DNA from: Dendrophyllia cribrosa
Taxonomy: Eukaryota; Cnidaria; Anthozoa; Scleractinia; Dendrophylliidae
Direction: 5' to 3'
Length of the DNA: 64,000 nt
Assembly: GCA_024195265.1 (NCBI GenBank)
Contig: JAJLRJ010000006.1
Location: forward strand, 9,620,639-9,684,638
The position numbers were made by a program, and so were the translations under genes. The notes below the pieces were generated by a model. That model saw only the letters and a list, made by a program, of their open reading frames with translations. It was not told the origin of the DNA and ran no database searches. Of this stretch, positions 22,728 through 33,900 are shown piece after piece. How positions within the stretch are numbered: position 1 is the stretch's first letter; the number at the start of each line of letters is the position of its first letter.

Positions 22728-23684
22728 ATTTCCGAAACCTCAGTCGCTTTTCTTGACATTAATATTTCAATCAACGGTAACAGTTTATCCACAAGTGTGC
22801 ACTACAAACCTACAGATTCCCACAGTTATCTGTTACATTCATCCTCACATCCATCGCACGTTAAAAACGCCATTCCGTATTCTCAATTTCTCAGACTTCG
22901 ACGTCTATGTAGTGATGACTCTGATTTTTCCAACAAATCAGAAGAAATGTGCCAGTTTTTCAAGAAACGTGGGTACCCTGACTCTGTTGTTAATACGGGC
23001 CAACAACGTGCACAACAGATCGACAGACAGTCAGCACTACAAACGCCACAGAAGGAAGAGAACGAGAGAATTCCATTCACCCTCACTTTCCACCCACACA
23101 ACAACACAGTCAAAAGCATCATTTTAAAAAATTTCAAATTACTCCAAAACGACCCCGAAACTGGCAGAATTTTTTCACAACCCCCACTAATTTCATTCAA
23201 ACGTGACAAAAACATAGGCAACTTTCTAGTTACGAGCGCACTGAAATCTGACGATGTACCGGGAACTTTCAAATGCACACGCACACGATGTAACACTTGT
23301 CCTTTCATTCACAACGCGGACAAAATAACAGGACCCAAACGATCTATTAAAATCACTGATCGTTTTACATGCACCTCCGTAAATGTTATCTACTGCATTA
23401 CATGTACTTTTTGCAAAAAGATATACATTGGCGAAACAGGGAGGAGACTGGGCGACCGTTTTCGTGAACATCTCCGAGACGTTGAAAAAAATGACAAAGA
23501 CGCATCCAAACCAGTCGCGCGCCATTTTAATCTTACTAACCATTCTAAACAACACATGACAATCTGCGGCCTTTCCCTACACCAGGGTAACACAGAAAGC
23601 CGTAAAAACCTAGAACAAAAAATCATCTTTCAAATCGGCACTCTCAAACCCCACGGAATCAACGAACGCTTTTCATTCAACTAA
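22728..23684 (+). CDS. Second Penelope-like copy, C-terminal part with GIY-YIG
   Basis: It is in frame from about 22728 (SETSVAFLDIN) to the stop at 23684 and matches the C-terminal part of the opposite-strand copy residue for residue as far as I can compare. It has lost YIDD and everything upstream, but keeps the cysteine cluster and the complete GIY-YIG domain. The junction with the other copy falls in AAATTTCC, a short microhomology. Confidence 0.8.
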   Translation: MSETSVAFLDINISINGNSLSTSVHYKPTDSHSYLLHSSSHPSHVKNAIPYSQFLRLRRLCSDDSDFSNKSEEMCQFFKKRGYPDSVVNTGQQRAQQIDRQSALQTPQKEENERIPFTLTFHPHNNTVKSIILKNFKLLQNDPETGRIFSQPPLISFKRDKNIGNFLVTSALKSDDVPGTFKCTRTRCNTCPFIHNADKITGPKRSIKITDRFTCTSVNVIYCITCTFCKKIYIGETGRRLGDRFREHLRDVEKNDKDASKPVARHFNLTNHSKQHMTICGLSLHQGNTESRKNLEQKIIFQIGTLKPHGINERFSFN

Positions 23685-23774
23685 TCTACATTTGTTTTTC
23701 ACGTCACCAAATTTCCACCAATAGCGTAGCTCCACCGCTTACTATATAAAACCACACACTACCCACAATTCCTT

Positions 23775-23823
23775 GATTCGCTCCGACGAAGGGCTAGCGC
23801 TCGAAACGTCAGCTATTTGAATC
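23775..23823 (+). ncRNA. Hammerhead-like ribozyme motif, second copy
   Basis: The same sequence and features as the motif at 21399-21447, on the + strand, downstream of the second Penelope-like coding part. Confidence 0.6.
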
Positions 23824-23928
23824 TTTTTACGGTGGTCAATTTACCTTATCGACTCAGTCGATAAAACTAAATTCTCGTATAACTATAGTTAGTCTGTATT
23901 GTTTCGGATCACCGAGGCGTCAATATTC

Positions 23929-24028
23929 TAACTATAGTTAGAGCGAACAGAGAAGCGGTCACATTACCGAAATAGCTAACTATAGTTGTCCCTGTCTTAA
24001 CTATAGTTAATAGCCCAGATGTGACCGC
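23929..24028. repeat. Cluster of TAACTATAGTTA palindromes
   Basis: Copies lie at 23929-23940, 23977-23988 (last base changed) and 23997-24010 (14-bp TTAACTATAGTTAA). The last two sit inside an inverted repeat, 23955-24028, starting GCGGTCACAT and ending ATGTGACCGC. The Penelope-like target duplication (21275-21286, 23880-23891) is the same palindrome, and a variant lies near 20912. Confidence 0.75.
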
Positions 24029-24338
24029 AGCCATTGTATATCCAATACAATACGGGCGCGAATATTGTATTGTACTTACGAAATGAAAAGCACGCTTTGT
24101 TTTACCCTGATTAGATAAATAGACATATATCTAACGTGAATGGTGAGGATGGCGTAAACATTTTAGCGAGGGGTGACCGAAGGTAAGTGTAAGAAATTGG
24201 TTCTCGGCTGTTGAAATACACATTTACAGATTTTAATGGCCAATTCTGGCTTGGTTGTTATATTTCGTTGCCAGTGCTCTGGTAATAAAGCATTTGTATG
24301 TTTACCCTTTTTGCGTCCCTGTTTTGCTTTAATGCGAG

Positions 24339-24468
24339 GGTTTTGGTATCCTGTATGAAGTTGGTGACAGAATACTGAGTGACCTATTAGTATTCTGTAA
24401 CAATTTCATGCAGAATACCAATAGGTTAATTAGTATTCTGTATCAATTTCATACAGAATACCTATTTC
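24339..24468. repeat. Short hairpin repeats of GTATTCTG...CAGAATAC
   Basis: Two adjacent units of about 41 bp each read TAGTATTCTGTA, CAATTTCAT, CAGAATACC, so each can fold on itself. A third, looser unit precedes them. No coding region is seen from 24029 to 24890. Confidence 0.6.
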
Positions 24469-24910
24469 AGGCTGTTTCAGGGCAACAATTCATTGCTAAT
24501 TCATAAACCCCAGTTTTTCCCTGCTATCTTTTCAAGCCCTCCCCGAGCTTTCAGACAGTTGGAATTTGTATCGGGTTTACAGTGGTATCCGTTTGACTTA
24601 AATTACATGTTTGGATTGGCTTACTTGCTCATGAATTATTAATGAATTTTGTGATGCTACTTGCTAATTTTTTATCTATAAGTGTAAATATTCTTACAGC
24701 AACTTACAAATTAGAATTATTATTTTTTACTTTTCTTTTTTGTATTATTTATTCAATTGTATCGTTTATTAATATGTATGCAATTTGTAAATGAAAGGAC
24801 CACTCGACAAATTAGAAGTACTGGGTCCTTGTGAAGGATCTGATCAGCAGAATTAATTATAAACAAATAAAATGAAAGGCTGATCGTACAGTAAGGAATA
24901 TATTTTTTTA

Positions 24911-24948
24911 ACCGATTAATTTCGAACGGCACGGCCGTTCTTCTTCAG
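24911..24948 (-). ncRNA. Hammerhead-like motif of second Penelope-like element
   Basis: On the - strand: CUGAAGA (fits CUGANGA), a stem GAACGGC-CGU-GCCGUUC, GAAA, then self-complementary AUUAAU and C. Box 1 fits the consensus better than in the other family, but one extra A precedes stem II and I cannot find a good stem I. Confidence 0.4.
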
Positions 24949-25183
24949 TGTATAACCGTACTAAAAGAAAAAACGTTACAGATTTGAATATATAACAAGC
25001 GAAAGATATGAAATTACATACTTTGTTAATGGTATAAGCTTAATGGATAAAAATAGGACGCTGAAATTTACATAAGTATCTATTAAGTTTCATCGCGTTT
25101 GTTTAACCCTTTGGGTTCGAGCGTTTGGCCTTTATCAATAAGATGAGCCTCTCGAGCCTTACGCACGTCGTCACGGTTAGATT

Positions 25184-25815
25184 TTATAAGCTCAAGCGGG
25201 ATAAGTAGCATGTCAGAGGCAGAATGATTAGGTGAAAGAAAATGTTCTGATACTGCCGTAAGTTTAGAGTTGTCGGGGTGTACTTGTTTGTCAGTTGTCG
25301 TTTAGTCTCTCCAATGTACTGTTTGTTGCATCGTCTGCATTCTACCATGTATACAACGTTTCTAGAATTGCAGTCAATGCGGTGGTTAATGGTCCTAGTG
25401 TTTCCTGTAGAGTGAAATGTGTAATCTGTTTGTCCGTCATTGATGTATTTGCATGTACGGCAGCGGTTGTTGCCACAACGGAAGGAGCCAGGATGTGGGT
25501 TAGAGGGCGCAGTGGTGCGTAGTTTAGATCTGACTAGTAAGTCGTTAAGATTTTTAGTACTTCGGAATGCAACGAGAGGTGTGGCCTTGAATACATTGGC
25601 GCAACGGTAAGAGGAGGACAGGATATGAAAGTGTTTGTGTATGATGGATGACAGAGAGCGTAATGCGAGGTTGTAAGTGATAACAAGGGGAACACGGCTA
25701 GGTTGGTTAGCAGAAATGTCTTTGGGTGTGAATGCTTCTTCGCGTGTAATGGTACGAACGCGTTGAAATTCACGGTTAAGGAAAGATAGATTGTATCCAC
25801 GTTTGTTAAGATATG
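25184..25815 (-). pseudogene. Penelope-like GIY-YIG part, truncated
   Basis: It carries CGNNRCRTCKYI, the pre-endonuclease cysteine cluster, then VVYMVECRRCNKQYIGETKR, the start of GIY-YIG. The conserved Arg/His portion after that is replaced by unrelated residues, so a deletion or frameshift lies near 25290. Confidence 0.8.
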
Positions 25816-25817
25816 TT

Positions 25818-26399
25818 TTAATTAAGTTCGTTGGTACGAAGTGTGAAGGTCTCGTCGGAAGAACAGATACGACGAAGTCTGAGGAAGAGAATGAAGGGGA
25901 TAGCTTGTTTGGTATGATGAGGATGGCAAGATGAGTGTAGCAGGTACTGATGTTTGTCAGTAGGTTTAGTGTAGCTGTTTCGATAGGCGTTATTGAGAAC
26001 AACGTTAACGTCCAGAAAAGGTAGAGACTTAGAGGAGTGATTGGATGTAAATTTGAGAGTGGGGTGTATGCTATTCAGATAAGAAGTGAAGGCAAAGAGG
26101 TCCTGTTCAGTATGTGTCCATATCATAAAAATGTCGTCTATGTAACGCCACCAAGTATGGGGCTGGTGTGTTGCGCGTGAAAGAGTGTCGGTCTCGAATT
26201 TAGCAAGGAAAAGATTGGCGTAAGAGGGTACCATTTTGGTTCCCATAGCAGTTCCGTGTATTTGAAGATAGTGTTTGTCGTCGAATTCAAAGTTGTTCAT
26301 ATTAAGTATTATACGTAGGAGGTCGCATAAAGTTTCTGTGTAGGTACAGTTGAGTTGGATGGAGTACGTGTGTCCAAGTAATGCCGCGACAGGCAGCAA
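25818..26399 (-). pseudogene. Penelope-like RT, part 1 (frameshifted)
   Basis: The open frame contains GTAMGTKMVPSYANLF and WWRYIDDIFMIW, the RT motifs B and C, and LPFLDVNV. It then meets a stop near 25818, and homology continues in another frame (LNKRGYNLSFL). A frame change near 25815 therefore separates the RT from the endonuclease. Confidence 0.8.
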
Positions 26400-26440
26400 T
26401 AGCTTCGTTGTGGGGTATGTTGGTGTAGAGCGAATATGTA

Positions 26441-28356
26441 TGGTTTATTTGTAAGTGTACAACATTGTAACCTGTGTTAAATGCAAATAAAATATGTTTA
26501 ATTTAAAACAAGAGGCTAAACATAGCCTATACTCATGCGCATGAGACTCTAAGACACGTTAATTGAAGCTACCAATTTTTCTGTAGTCACTTTGAATATT
26601 TAATTTATTGATTCTGATCAAACCCACACTAGTGTAATACTTCCCAAACGTTAACCGTGAATTATTTCTATGACACTGGGTTATTCCAGAAAGAATCCCC
26701 CCCCCCCCCCCCCCCCCCCCCCCCACCGACGGATGGCAAGATTGTTTGACCCCTTCCCCCCTCTCTCCCGCCTGGATTTCCAAGCCGAGAGACCCCTTCT
26801 CCTGCCCGGATTTCTAATAAATTTGTGGAAGCCCTAAATTTACAGGTAATGAAAAAAATACATGTAATCGGTGATGAGTGCTATAAATTGGTGAAACATT
26901 TTAATAAAAATAAATATTGCGTGACACATCATGACCCCCCCCCCCCCCCGTTTGATTTCAAGTCCAAGTCGAAATGAAAATTTTCTTTTAAGCTAGTTCT
27001 TTAAATAACTGCTTTGATTTTGCCATGTATTAGTTTTTTCCAGGCTTCACAGTTTTTTCAAAGTGTTGTCGCAAATACACTTCTTTCATATATGCAAATT
27101 TCGTGTGGAATGTAATTCGATCGTGCGCTGCTTGTACCAAAATATTTGTTCTAAAGGTCAAAACTTTTTAATGAAACTCGTATTTCCTTGAATGAAAATG
27201 TCTTTCCCTTGAATAAAAGAGTTAAACGCTTATCAGAATTCAGTGATTTTCTGCTTCCGGAAGGCTTGGCGATTTATTTATCCTCATTGCAGCGCACAGC
27301 GCTGGCGTCTGCGAATTATATTATAAACATCACAAAGTAATATTTAAATTCAGCAACCTGCTTTATTATATCTAGTGTTTTCTAAAATTTCCGACTTTTC
27401 TTGTGTATATAGAATGCCATTCTTATCCGTAAAGATGATTCGCATAATGTTTTCGCGAATCAAAAAATCTTGAAAGCAAACTTTATTTCAGAAAGCGCTA
27501 TTTAATTCAATTATATTTACTAGTGTGCCTTACCATGATTATTGGATGGCTTCATGAAGAAAACATTCGAACAAGTTTGCGTCTAATGTCCAAACCGTGA
27601 CTGCTTTCTGTTACATTTGAAAAGACTACTTTTAAAAGATCCTTAAAATCAGTAAACGACCGGGTTATTTTTCAATTTTAGCAATTCTCAAAAACTGTAT
27701 TACGCGACAGTCCGTTGACTCTGTGTTTCGGAGTGCACAAAAGCTCACAAAAGCAACTTTTTCTCGGTCTAGAATAACAAGTATGACACAAAGAAAAAGT
27801 CAATCACAAATTGGTATCAACATAAATTCTCACCGAAAAATGAAATTTCTTTTATGGTAAAGTCCTTCGCCTGCTTGAAAATTCTTTAAAACTCCGCTTC
27901 TTCGGATTTGATCGCCCCGCACTGATAAAACTTGAAGCAAGATTTCGTCGCTTACAGCTCTCCTTTTTCTGCACTACAGCGGCTTCTGAGTATTCTTTAA
28001 AGCTTTCTCTTTCCATTTTGAGTATTTTGAATGTGTGTTATTATTCCGACAAGACAAAACCCAAGCACATGCCGAGCGCGGCAGCCATTTTTGTAGAATT
28101 TTTATGTGACCTGCGACTCGGTTAGTAATAATATATGCGTGCATAAATTTGCATGCACTAATGTGACAAAAAGACGAAGAAACGCAACCCATTTTCTACC
28201 TCATGCGCTTACTGCGCATGAGTAATAAAACATGCAAATGCCTCCAAAATTAGAGTAACTTCTCATTGTTCAACTTATTGTTACAACTTGTTTTGGTTGC
28301 GAGAAAGGGTACACAAAATTTAGTGTATTTTGGTCTCGAAAGATACCCCATCATGC
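26441..28356. other. Intergenic or intronic, poly-C tracts and dispersed repeats
   Basis: C runs are at 26697-26724 (28) and 26935-26949 (15). A dispersed repeat (AAACAAGAGGCT..., TAGCCTATACTCATGCGCAT) at about 26508-26551 recurs inverted at about 62284-62330. If the - strand XDH gene is intact, its next exon should lie to the left of 28357, but I did not find one. Confidence 0.5.
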
Positions 28357-28456
28357 CTGATGGTCTCCGGTAAGACGATCAATTTCAACTTCAGAACACG
28401 CGGCGCCATAGTAGAAATAACTATAACAATGCTTTAAAACGCCCACGTTGGGTTCC
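28357..28456 (-). CDS. XDH-family exon, C-terminal Mo domain (second of two)
   Basis: The acceptor is TTTTTTCCACAG. One base completes a Lys codon left by the previous exon, then 33 codons follow including [14 protein letters not shown] and DRLTGDH, matching the [19 protein letters not shown] block of xanthine dehydrogenase. The exon would end at CATCAG followed by GC, a non-standard but known donor type, or a mutated GT. The frame is open. Confidence 0.75.
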
Positions 28457-28845
28457 CTGTGGAAAAAATAATAATTTGTAAGAATATATACAGATAGGTC
28501 ACTCTAACAGCGGAGCCCCCAATAACACGACATTGGAGCGACACTGGTTAAAAAGACGTACGTACGTTCACTGAACCTAATGCATCAATTTCTATAATGT
28601 GTTTTTCAGCATAACAGCACTTGTGATTGGCTGAATGTCTCAGTATAATGTGTAAAACAGAACTTGTGATTGGCTAAGGCATCGTTGTCTGACCAGCCAA
28701 GCATGAAGCAAAACAGGATCGGTGAATAAGGTTTCAAATAAGTCACGCGCCGTTTAAATCCGTTGTCGCTTCATAGTCGTGCGTCACGCGAAAAGCTAAC
28801 TTACGGTCTGGCGTCTGAATCCGAAAATATAATTACAAATCTTAC

Positions 28846-28973
28846 TTGTAGAATCCATTCGCAGATAGGTTGACGCGGTCTATCCAAGCCGAGCGTACCC
28901 AGTCTTCCCAGGATCCTTTCATATTCCCCATTTGATATGGTTTCAACCGCTCCATTATTTTCTCACACGCAAA
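28846..28973 (-). CDS. XDH-family exon, C-terminal Mo domain (first of two)
   Basis: The acceptor is CTTTTGTAG and the donor TACAA|GTAAGA. It encodes ACEKIMERLKPY, GSWEDWV and NLSANGFY in one open frame. These correspond to the (A)C..I..RL.PY / GSWEDWV / LSATGFYR segment of xanthine dehydrogenase, a molybdenum hydroxylase oxidising hypoxanthine and xanthine. The phase (two bases over) fits the exon at 28357-28456. It should be preceded by an exon ending NGQAV or similar, which I could not find up to 30 kb. Confidence 0.82.
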
Positions 28974-30112
28974 CTACAAAAGTACGGGAAAATAAGTAAA
29001 GAAATTTAAGATGAGACGTACGTAGGATTTGCGCAAAAAGAACAAGGCCACACTAAGCCCCCCTCTGCATATTTGGGTAAGTAAAGACTGCGAGTTAATT
29101 GAGGTTACTTGGAGAGGATCCCGGGGAGAGGTTTAACAAAAATACGTCTTCTGACCAATCATTATAACATATGGAAAAAAGATTACAAAATTTGCTATCC
29201 TGGAAAGTTTAGGTGCTTTGGTTTTTGAAAGTTTTAAATGTATAATCATACAATTTTAAGAGATCTATACGTGACATGTGAGATGTGATGATATCACTGA
29301 GTTGTGGTCAAAGAAAATACCGAAGATCATCTGACACTCTTCGTTACATAACTCGGCACAGCTTTCATAAAATCTTCGGAATTTCAATCAGTGTCGTGGG
29401 GCTAGCTCCCTTAAGCCGTAAGGTATGTGCTATTGGTCTTCACTCTTACGTTATCCTTTTAATGGTACGTCGAGTGATAATGGTTGCCGAAACTGTTTTG
29501 AGCAGAGAATTCGAGCCAATAGACCAATTCCGATATATTTAAATTCATACTTGGCTCCGAGGCTTAGGGGTATAAAACAAAAGAAGTCACATCGAGGTTC
29601 AGGTATGAATAATTTATTTCTTTTGTTTTATTCCCCTAAGCCTCGGAGCCAAGTATGAATTTTAATACATCGGAATTGGTCTATTTCGACACGGGTCGAG
29701 CGGTGGAGCTCGCTCACTCGCCTTCCTTGTGGTTATATTATACACGGTAGTGTAGTTCAGTCAAAAACCGCTTAAATTGCGTGTAAACGCTATGTAAGTA
29801 TTTCGCTTTTATTTACAGCTAAAACAGTCAATTTTGAAACGCTGTACAAACATATTCAACCTACATTTTAACCAAATGCAAATATTATGCTTCGGTCTCC
29901 TGCGGGTTAAATAATCTCCTAAAGGTCACCAAATTTAACAAATCTCGGCTTTCATTTCACAATATGCATATTTATGTCACGCATGAGAAACCCACTTGTG
30001 ATGCTGTAACCGAACCAGTCACTTGTTACTAATTGAAATACCTTGACTTTCTATACGTAACAGAAATGTATTCCCGTTTGTTTCATAATTTCAGTCGATT
30101 ATGATGGAGGTA
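28974..30112. other. No further gene seen
   Basis: Besides the hairpin at 29513-29691 I see no exon or RNA gene. Short frames at 29285-29542 have no recognisable domain. Confidence 0.4.
29513..29691. mobile_element. Hairpin MITE, CGATATATTAA family, copy 2
   Basis: The arms read AATAGACCAATTCCGAT, then ATTCATACTTGGCTCCGAGG and CTTAGGGG, mirrored in the right arm with few changes. It shares the GAGGCTTAGGGG core with copies at 19231 and 47796 but has its own matched stem bases. Confidence 0.75.
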
Positions 30113-30734
30113 CAGTCGAACCTCCCGTAAGCGACCACCCAAAATGTCAAACCTAGGTGGTCGCTTACGGGAGGCGGTCGCTTACGAGAGTTCAGACCAT
30201 ATTGGGTCAAAATTTGGCCTTATTAGCATATGGTAACTGCGGAGACTTATCCCATGTGCCAATGCCCATCTAAACCCATGTAATAACTTTTAGTAGTTAC
30301 AAAAATACTCAGTTTAAGCTTTCCAACTTTATTCAGAGTTTCACGGTTCGCTCCTGTTAATTTACCTAATAAGGCGAATGACCGGCCAAGGTCGAACAAG
30401 TCTCACGATAGTTACAAATTGAATCTTTAATGTTGTCTAAACGTTAAGGGGAACTGAACATGAACTGATAAGAATTGGATTGCTAGCTTTAAATTTGACA
30501 GCCTTTTATATTACTGGTGATTTACATGTTAACAAGCGTAAAAACTGTACATTAACCCTTTAACACCCAAATTTCCACCAAAAATACCCTTTTTCGATTC
30601 AGGCTACAAATGCCATTTTATGGCCATTATCTAACCAAATTGAGGCCAAACAGTCAAAAACATCGTTTACAGCTCGGAAACTAAACCCTCCTACCATTTG
30701 TAGAAGAATTTGAGAATTTGAGTTCGGCATAGGG

Positions 30735-30943
30735 TGTGGGAAACGTTTTTACCCGGTACACCAAATAAAATTCACAAGTTTAACACTTCCTTGATTTAAT
30801 AAACAGCCTTGAGTCTACACAAAAGTCAGAACGTCTCCGCCATGTTTTGAACCACGAGGTCTCTCTCTTTTACATATCACGTGACTTACTTTCCGACCTA
30901 ATTTGCATAATGCAACCTGATTTACATATTTGAATTTCGGACA
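30735..30943 (-). repeat. BEL/Pao 3' LTR
   Basis: 209 bp, equal to the copy at 36261-36469 except for one base (A versus C after TTAATAAAC). Near identity implies a recent insertion or gene conversion. Confidence 0.9.
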
Positions 30944-30987
30944 CCCTCCCCCCATTTAAGTATTAACTAAACAGCTTAAATGTCACT

Positions 30988-33900
30988 CTAATCGTCCTCG
31001 TATTCCTGTTTTGCAATGTTCCGGAAAAGTTCATTTGCAATCTCCTTGGCTCGTCGGTTTGGTCCTACTCTCGGGACGAACACTGCAGCCTCAGGGTTTG
31101 GTGTCCACTTAGGATCTTCCCCTCCAATTTCTAAGTTGCACACAAGCTGCAAGGGGCGCTCGACTATGTATCCATTTCCCTGTTTCAGCTTCAATCCACG
31201 CACGGTTCCATCTTTGCCAATGATCTTGCTCACTACTCGTCCCAGCTTCCACAATGCTTTGTCCTTTGCTTCAGTTCTTAACAACACCACTACTCCTGTG
31301 TTTGGTATCTTCTCAACATTCCCTTCAGACCGCTGCTGCCTTTCTTCAAGGGCGTGAACATACTCTTTCATAAACCTCTTTCGTAGGTGCTGTTTGCTTT
31401 TCTCTAAAAATCTCATGCGCTTAGTCACATCCTCTTCTCCTAGATACATGAGTGGCCTGTTGTTCATGGTCATCTCGACGTCCAGCAAGACTTCTTCTAG
31501 TTCCTGGAAGGTTAGCAGACTTTGACCAATCACCTTTGAAAGACTCCTCTTCATGATGCCGATAAGGCGTTCAAAGAAGCCTCCCCACCATGGGGCACGG
31601 GCCAAGTTGAACTTCCATTTTATCTCCAAAGCACCTAAATAGTCTGCGAGACGCTGGTCCTTCTTCAGCTTGGATAACCATTTTCCAGTGGCGACAAACG
31701 TTTTTCCATTATCACTTACAATAATTTGAGGGCAGCCTCTCCTGGCGACAAATTCCTTCAGTGCTCTCTGGAACTCTTGGGCAGTCAGGTCACGACATAA
31801 CTTGAGATGCACTGCACGAGTACTGGCGCAGGTAAATAGTGCTATGTATGCCTTTGAAGTAGAAGTCTTGCTAATCTTGTGATTAACAGGACCAGCAAAA
31901 TCCACTCCTGTAACAGCGAAAGGGCTTGAGAGTTCAGTTCTGAACGCTGGCAAGGTTGCATCTCGGCTGCGAGAGGTTGAGATTGGTTTCTTCCAGTAAC
32001 GCCTGCAAACGTTGCAGTTGCGGATAACTGTTTTGGTTAGCGACCTCAGCTTTGGTATCCAATACTTCTCTCTCATATGACACATGGTAGTTGAAACTCC
32101 CCCATGTAGCATCCGCTCGTGGACTTGCTGAACCATCATGGAAGCCAACTTGCTGTTTCGTGGTAGAAAGATTGGATGATAATGGGGGACTCTACCAACA
32201 CATCTCAATATTCCTTTTGCGTCCTCCCTTAGTCCCACATCTGTCTTGGACACTGTGGTCTGTGCTTGAATGATCCAGAACTTCTCTGCTGCCTGGAGCT
32301 CTTCGGTCATTAGTGGGCCTTTGCACTTCTTGTGGTTTCTGCAGTTGTGGTTAAATCGCTTTACAAATGCAGTGACCCGCAGAAGTTTCCAGTATGACGC
32401 ATACTTGCTCAGAAGAGTGTCTCTGGTCTCATTCATTTCTTCCTTTGTTTTAACTAAGAGTTGTTTTTCGACCTTAGGTTTGACTATTTCCTTGTAATTC
32501 TCTGGGCTCTCTGTCACTTCAGGTTGATCTGGCCATTCTTCTTGAGTACTAAGCCACTTTGGCCCTCGAAACCACAACTCCCCCATTTTGCTTGGGGCCA
32601 CGCCACGGCTTCCTTGATCACTAGGGTTGTCAGCAGTAGGTACATGATGCCATTGTAAATACTTCTTTTCCTGGATAGCCTTGGTTCTGTTACGAACAAA
32701 TTGGGACCAAGTTCCTTGCCCTTTGATCCAATAAAGCACCGTCGTACTGTCGACCCAGCAGTGATACTCCTCAATGCGCTCATCTTTCAAGACTTCCTTT
32801 ACATGGTGCATCAATCTGCTTAGGGTATGTGCTGCAACAAGTTCTAAGCGGGGAATTGACTGATCTTTCGGTGCTATCCTTGACTTTGCTACAAGCAGCC
32901 TCTGTTAAACTGGTGTGGCGGTGTGAGTCGTTACAGCATACACAGCTACTGAAACAGCCAACTTGCTGGCATCTGAGAACCCATGCAAGTTCACTCTGGT
33001 CAAGCCAACACCCACTACACTGCGGGGAATGCTTACATAAGGACAGTGCTTCATATCATTTAGCCACTTAGCCCACGGTTTCCTTATGTCATCTGGTACC
33101 TCTTCATCCCACCTCAGATTTCTCAAGCAAACTTCACTGTACAGTATCTTTCCAACGATAACAACAGGTGCAGCAATTCCAAGTAGGTCAAAGATACTGT
33201 TGATAGCAGACAACATCTTTCTCTTTGTCACTGAGCCCTCCTCAACACCATTTAAGGTCTTTGCAAAGTTAATAGGAAATGTGTCTTCTACCTTGTTCCA
33301 TGGGACTCCTAAGATTTTTGATTCATTTGGCTGAGTTCCAACTGCTAACTTGGCGTATGTTGAATTCTCCTGAGGTTCTTCTTCACTTGTACTCTGATTC
33401 TCAATTTCTGGAATGTTACAGTGCCACTTGTGTAGCTGAAATCCACCTTCGTTCATGATTTGCGTTGCCTCCTCCTTGAAATTCAGTAACTGTTCCTTTC
33501 CATCACCACCAGATTGAACATCATCTACATAGGTATTTTGAAGCAACTCATTTACAGTCTTGGGGTACTTTTCTTCATACTGGCCAATGTGTTTCTCAAG
33601 TGTAGCACCCAGGATGTATGGACTTGGACCCGACCCGAAAATTACTCTTGTGAAGCGGTATTGGACAATGTTCCTTTCTTTTAAGTTGTCATACCACAAT
33701 AGTCGAAGGGCATCTCTATCCTCCGGACTGATTTTGATTTGTAGAAAAGCTTTCTGTATGTCCCCGGTGATGCAGAAAGGTTTCATTCTGTTTCTTAGCA
33801 GGATGTCAAAGATTGCTGGTTGTAAGGGTGGGCCAACCTCCAGACAGTCATTCAATGATGGTGACTGTGGGTTTTGTTTTGCGGAGCAATCGTACACTAT

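Larger units (their letters stand above)
21287..23877. mobile_element. Penelope-like element, inverted pair of 5'-truncated copies
   Basis: Two copies face away from a shared centre near 22725, one on each strand. Their outer ends carry the same sequence (TTTAGTTTTATCGACTGAGT and its complement). The insert is flanked by identical TATAACTATAGTTA (21273-21286 and 23878-23891). The left outer end has about 54 extra bases (GGTTAGTTTCTAGAGAAACT onward) that the right lacks. The arms appear identical over the shared coding part. Confidence 0.85.
24900..26440 (-). mobile_element. Second, decayed Penelope-like element
   Basis: It is on the - strand, 5' truncated near 26440. The coding part is split over two frames (25818-26399 and 25184-25820), followed by a 3' region ending near 24900 in a hammerhead-like motif. 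It is clearly a different family from the 21-24 kb copies, judging by residues around YIDD and by its 3' end. Confidence 0.75.

Noticed and set aside
21596..23626. Several open frames antisense to the Penelope-like coding parts
   Set aside because: They mirror each other because the two copies are inverted, and they lie opposite the RT/GIY-YIG frame with its recognisable motifs.
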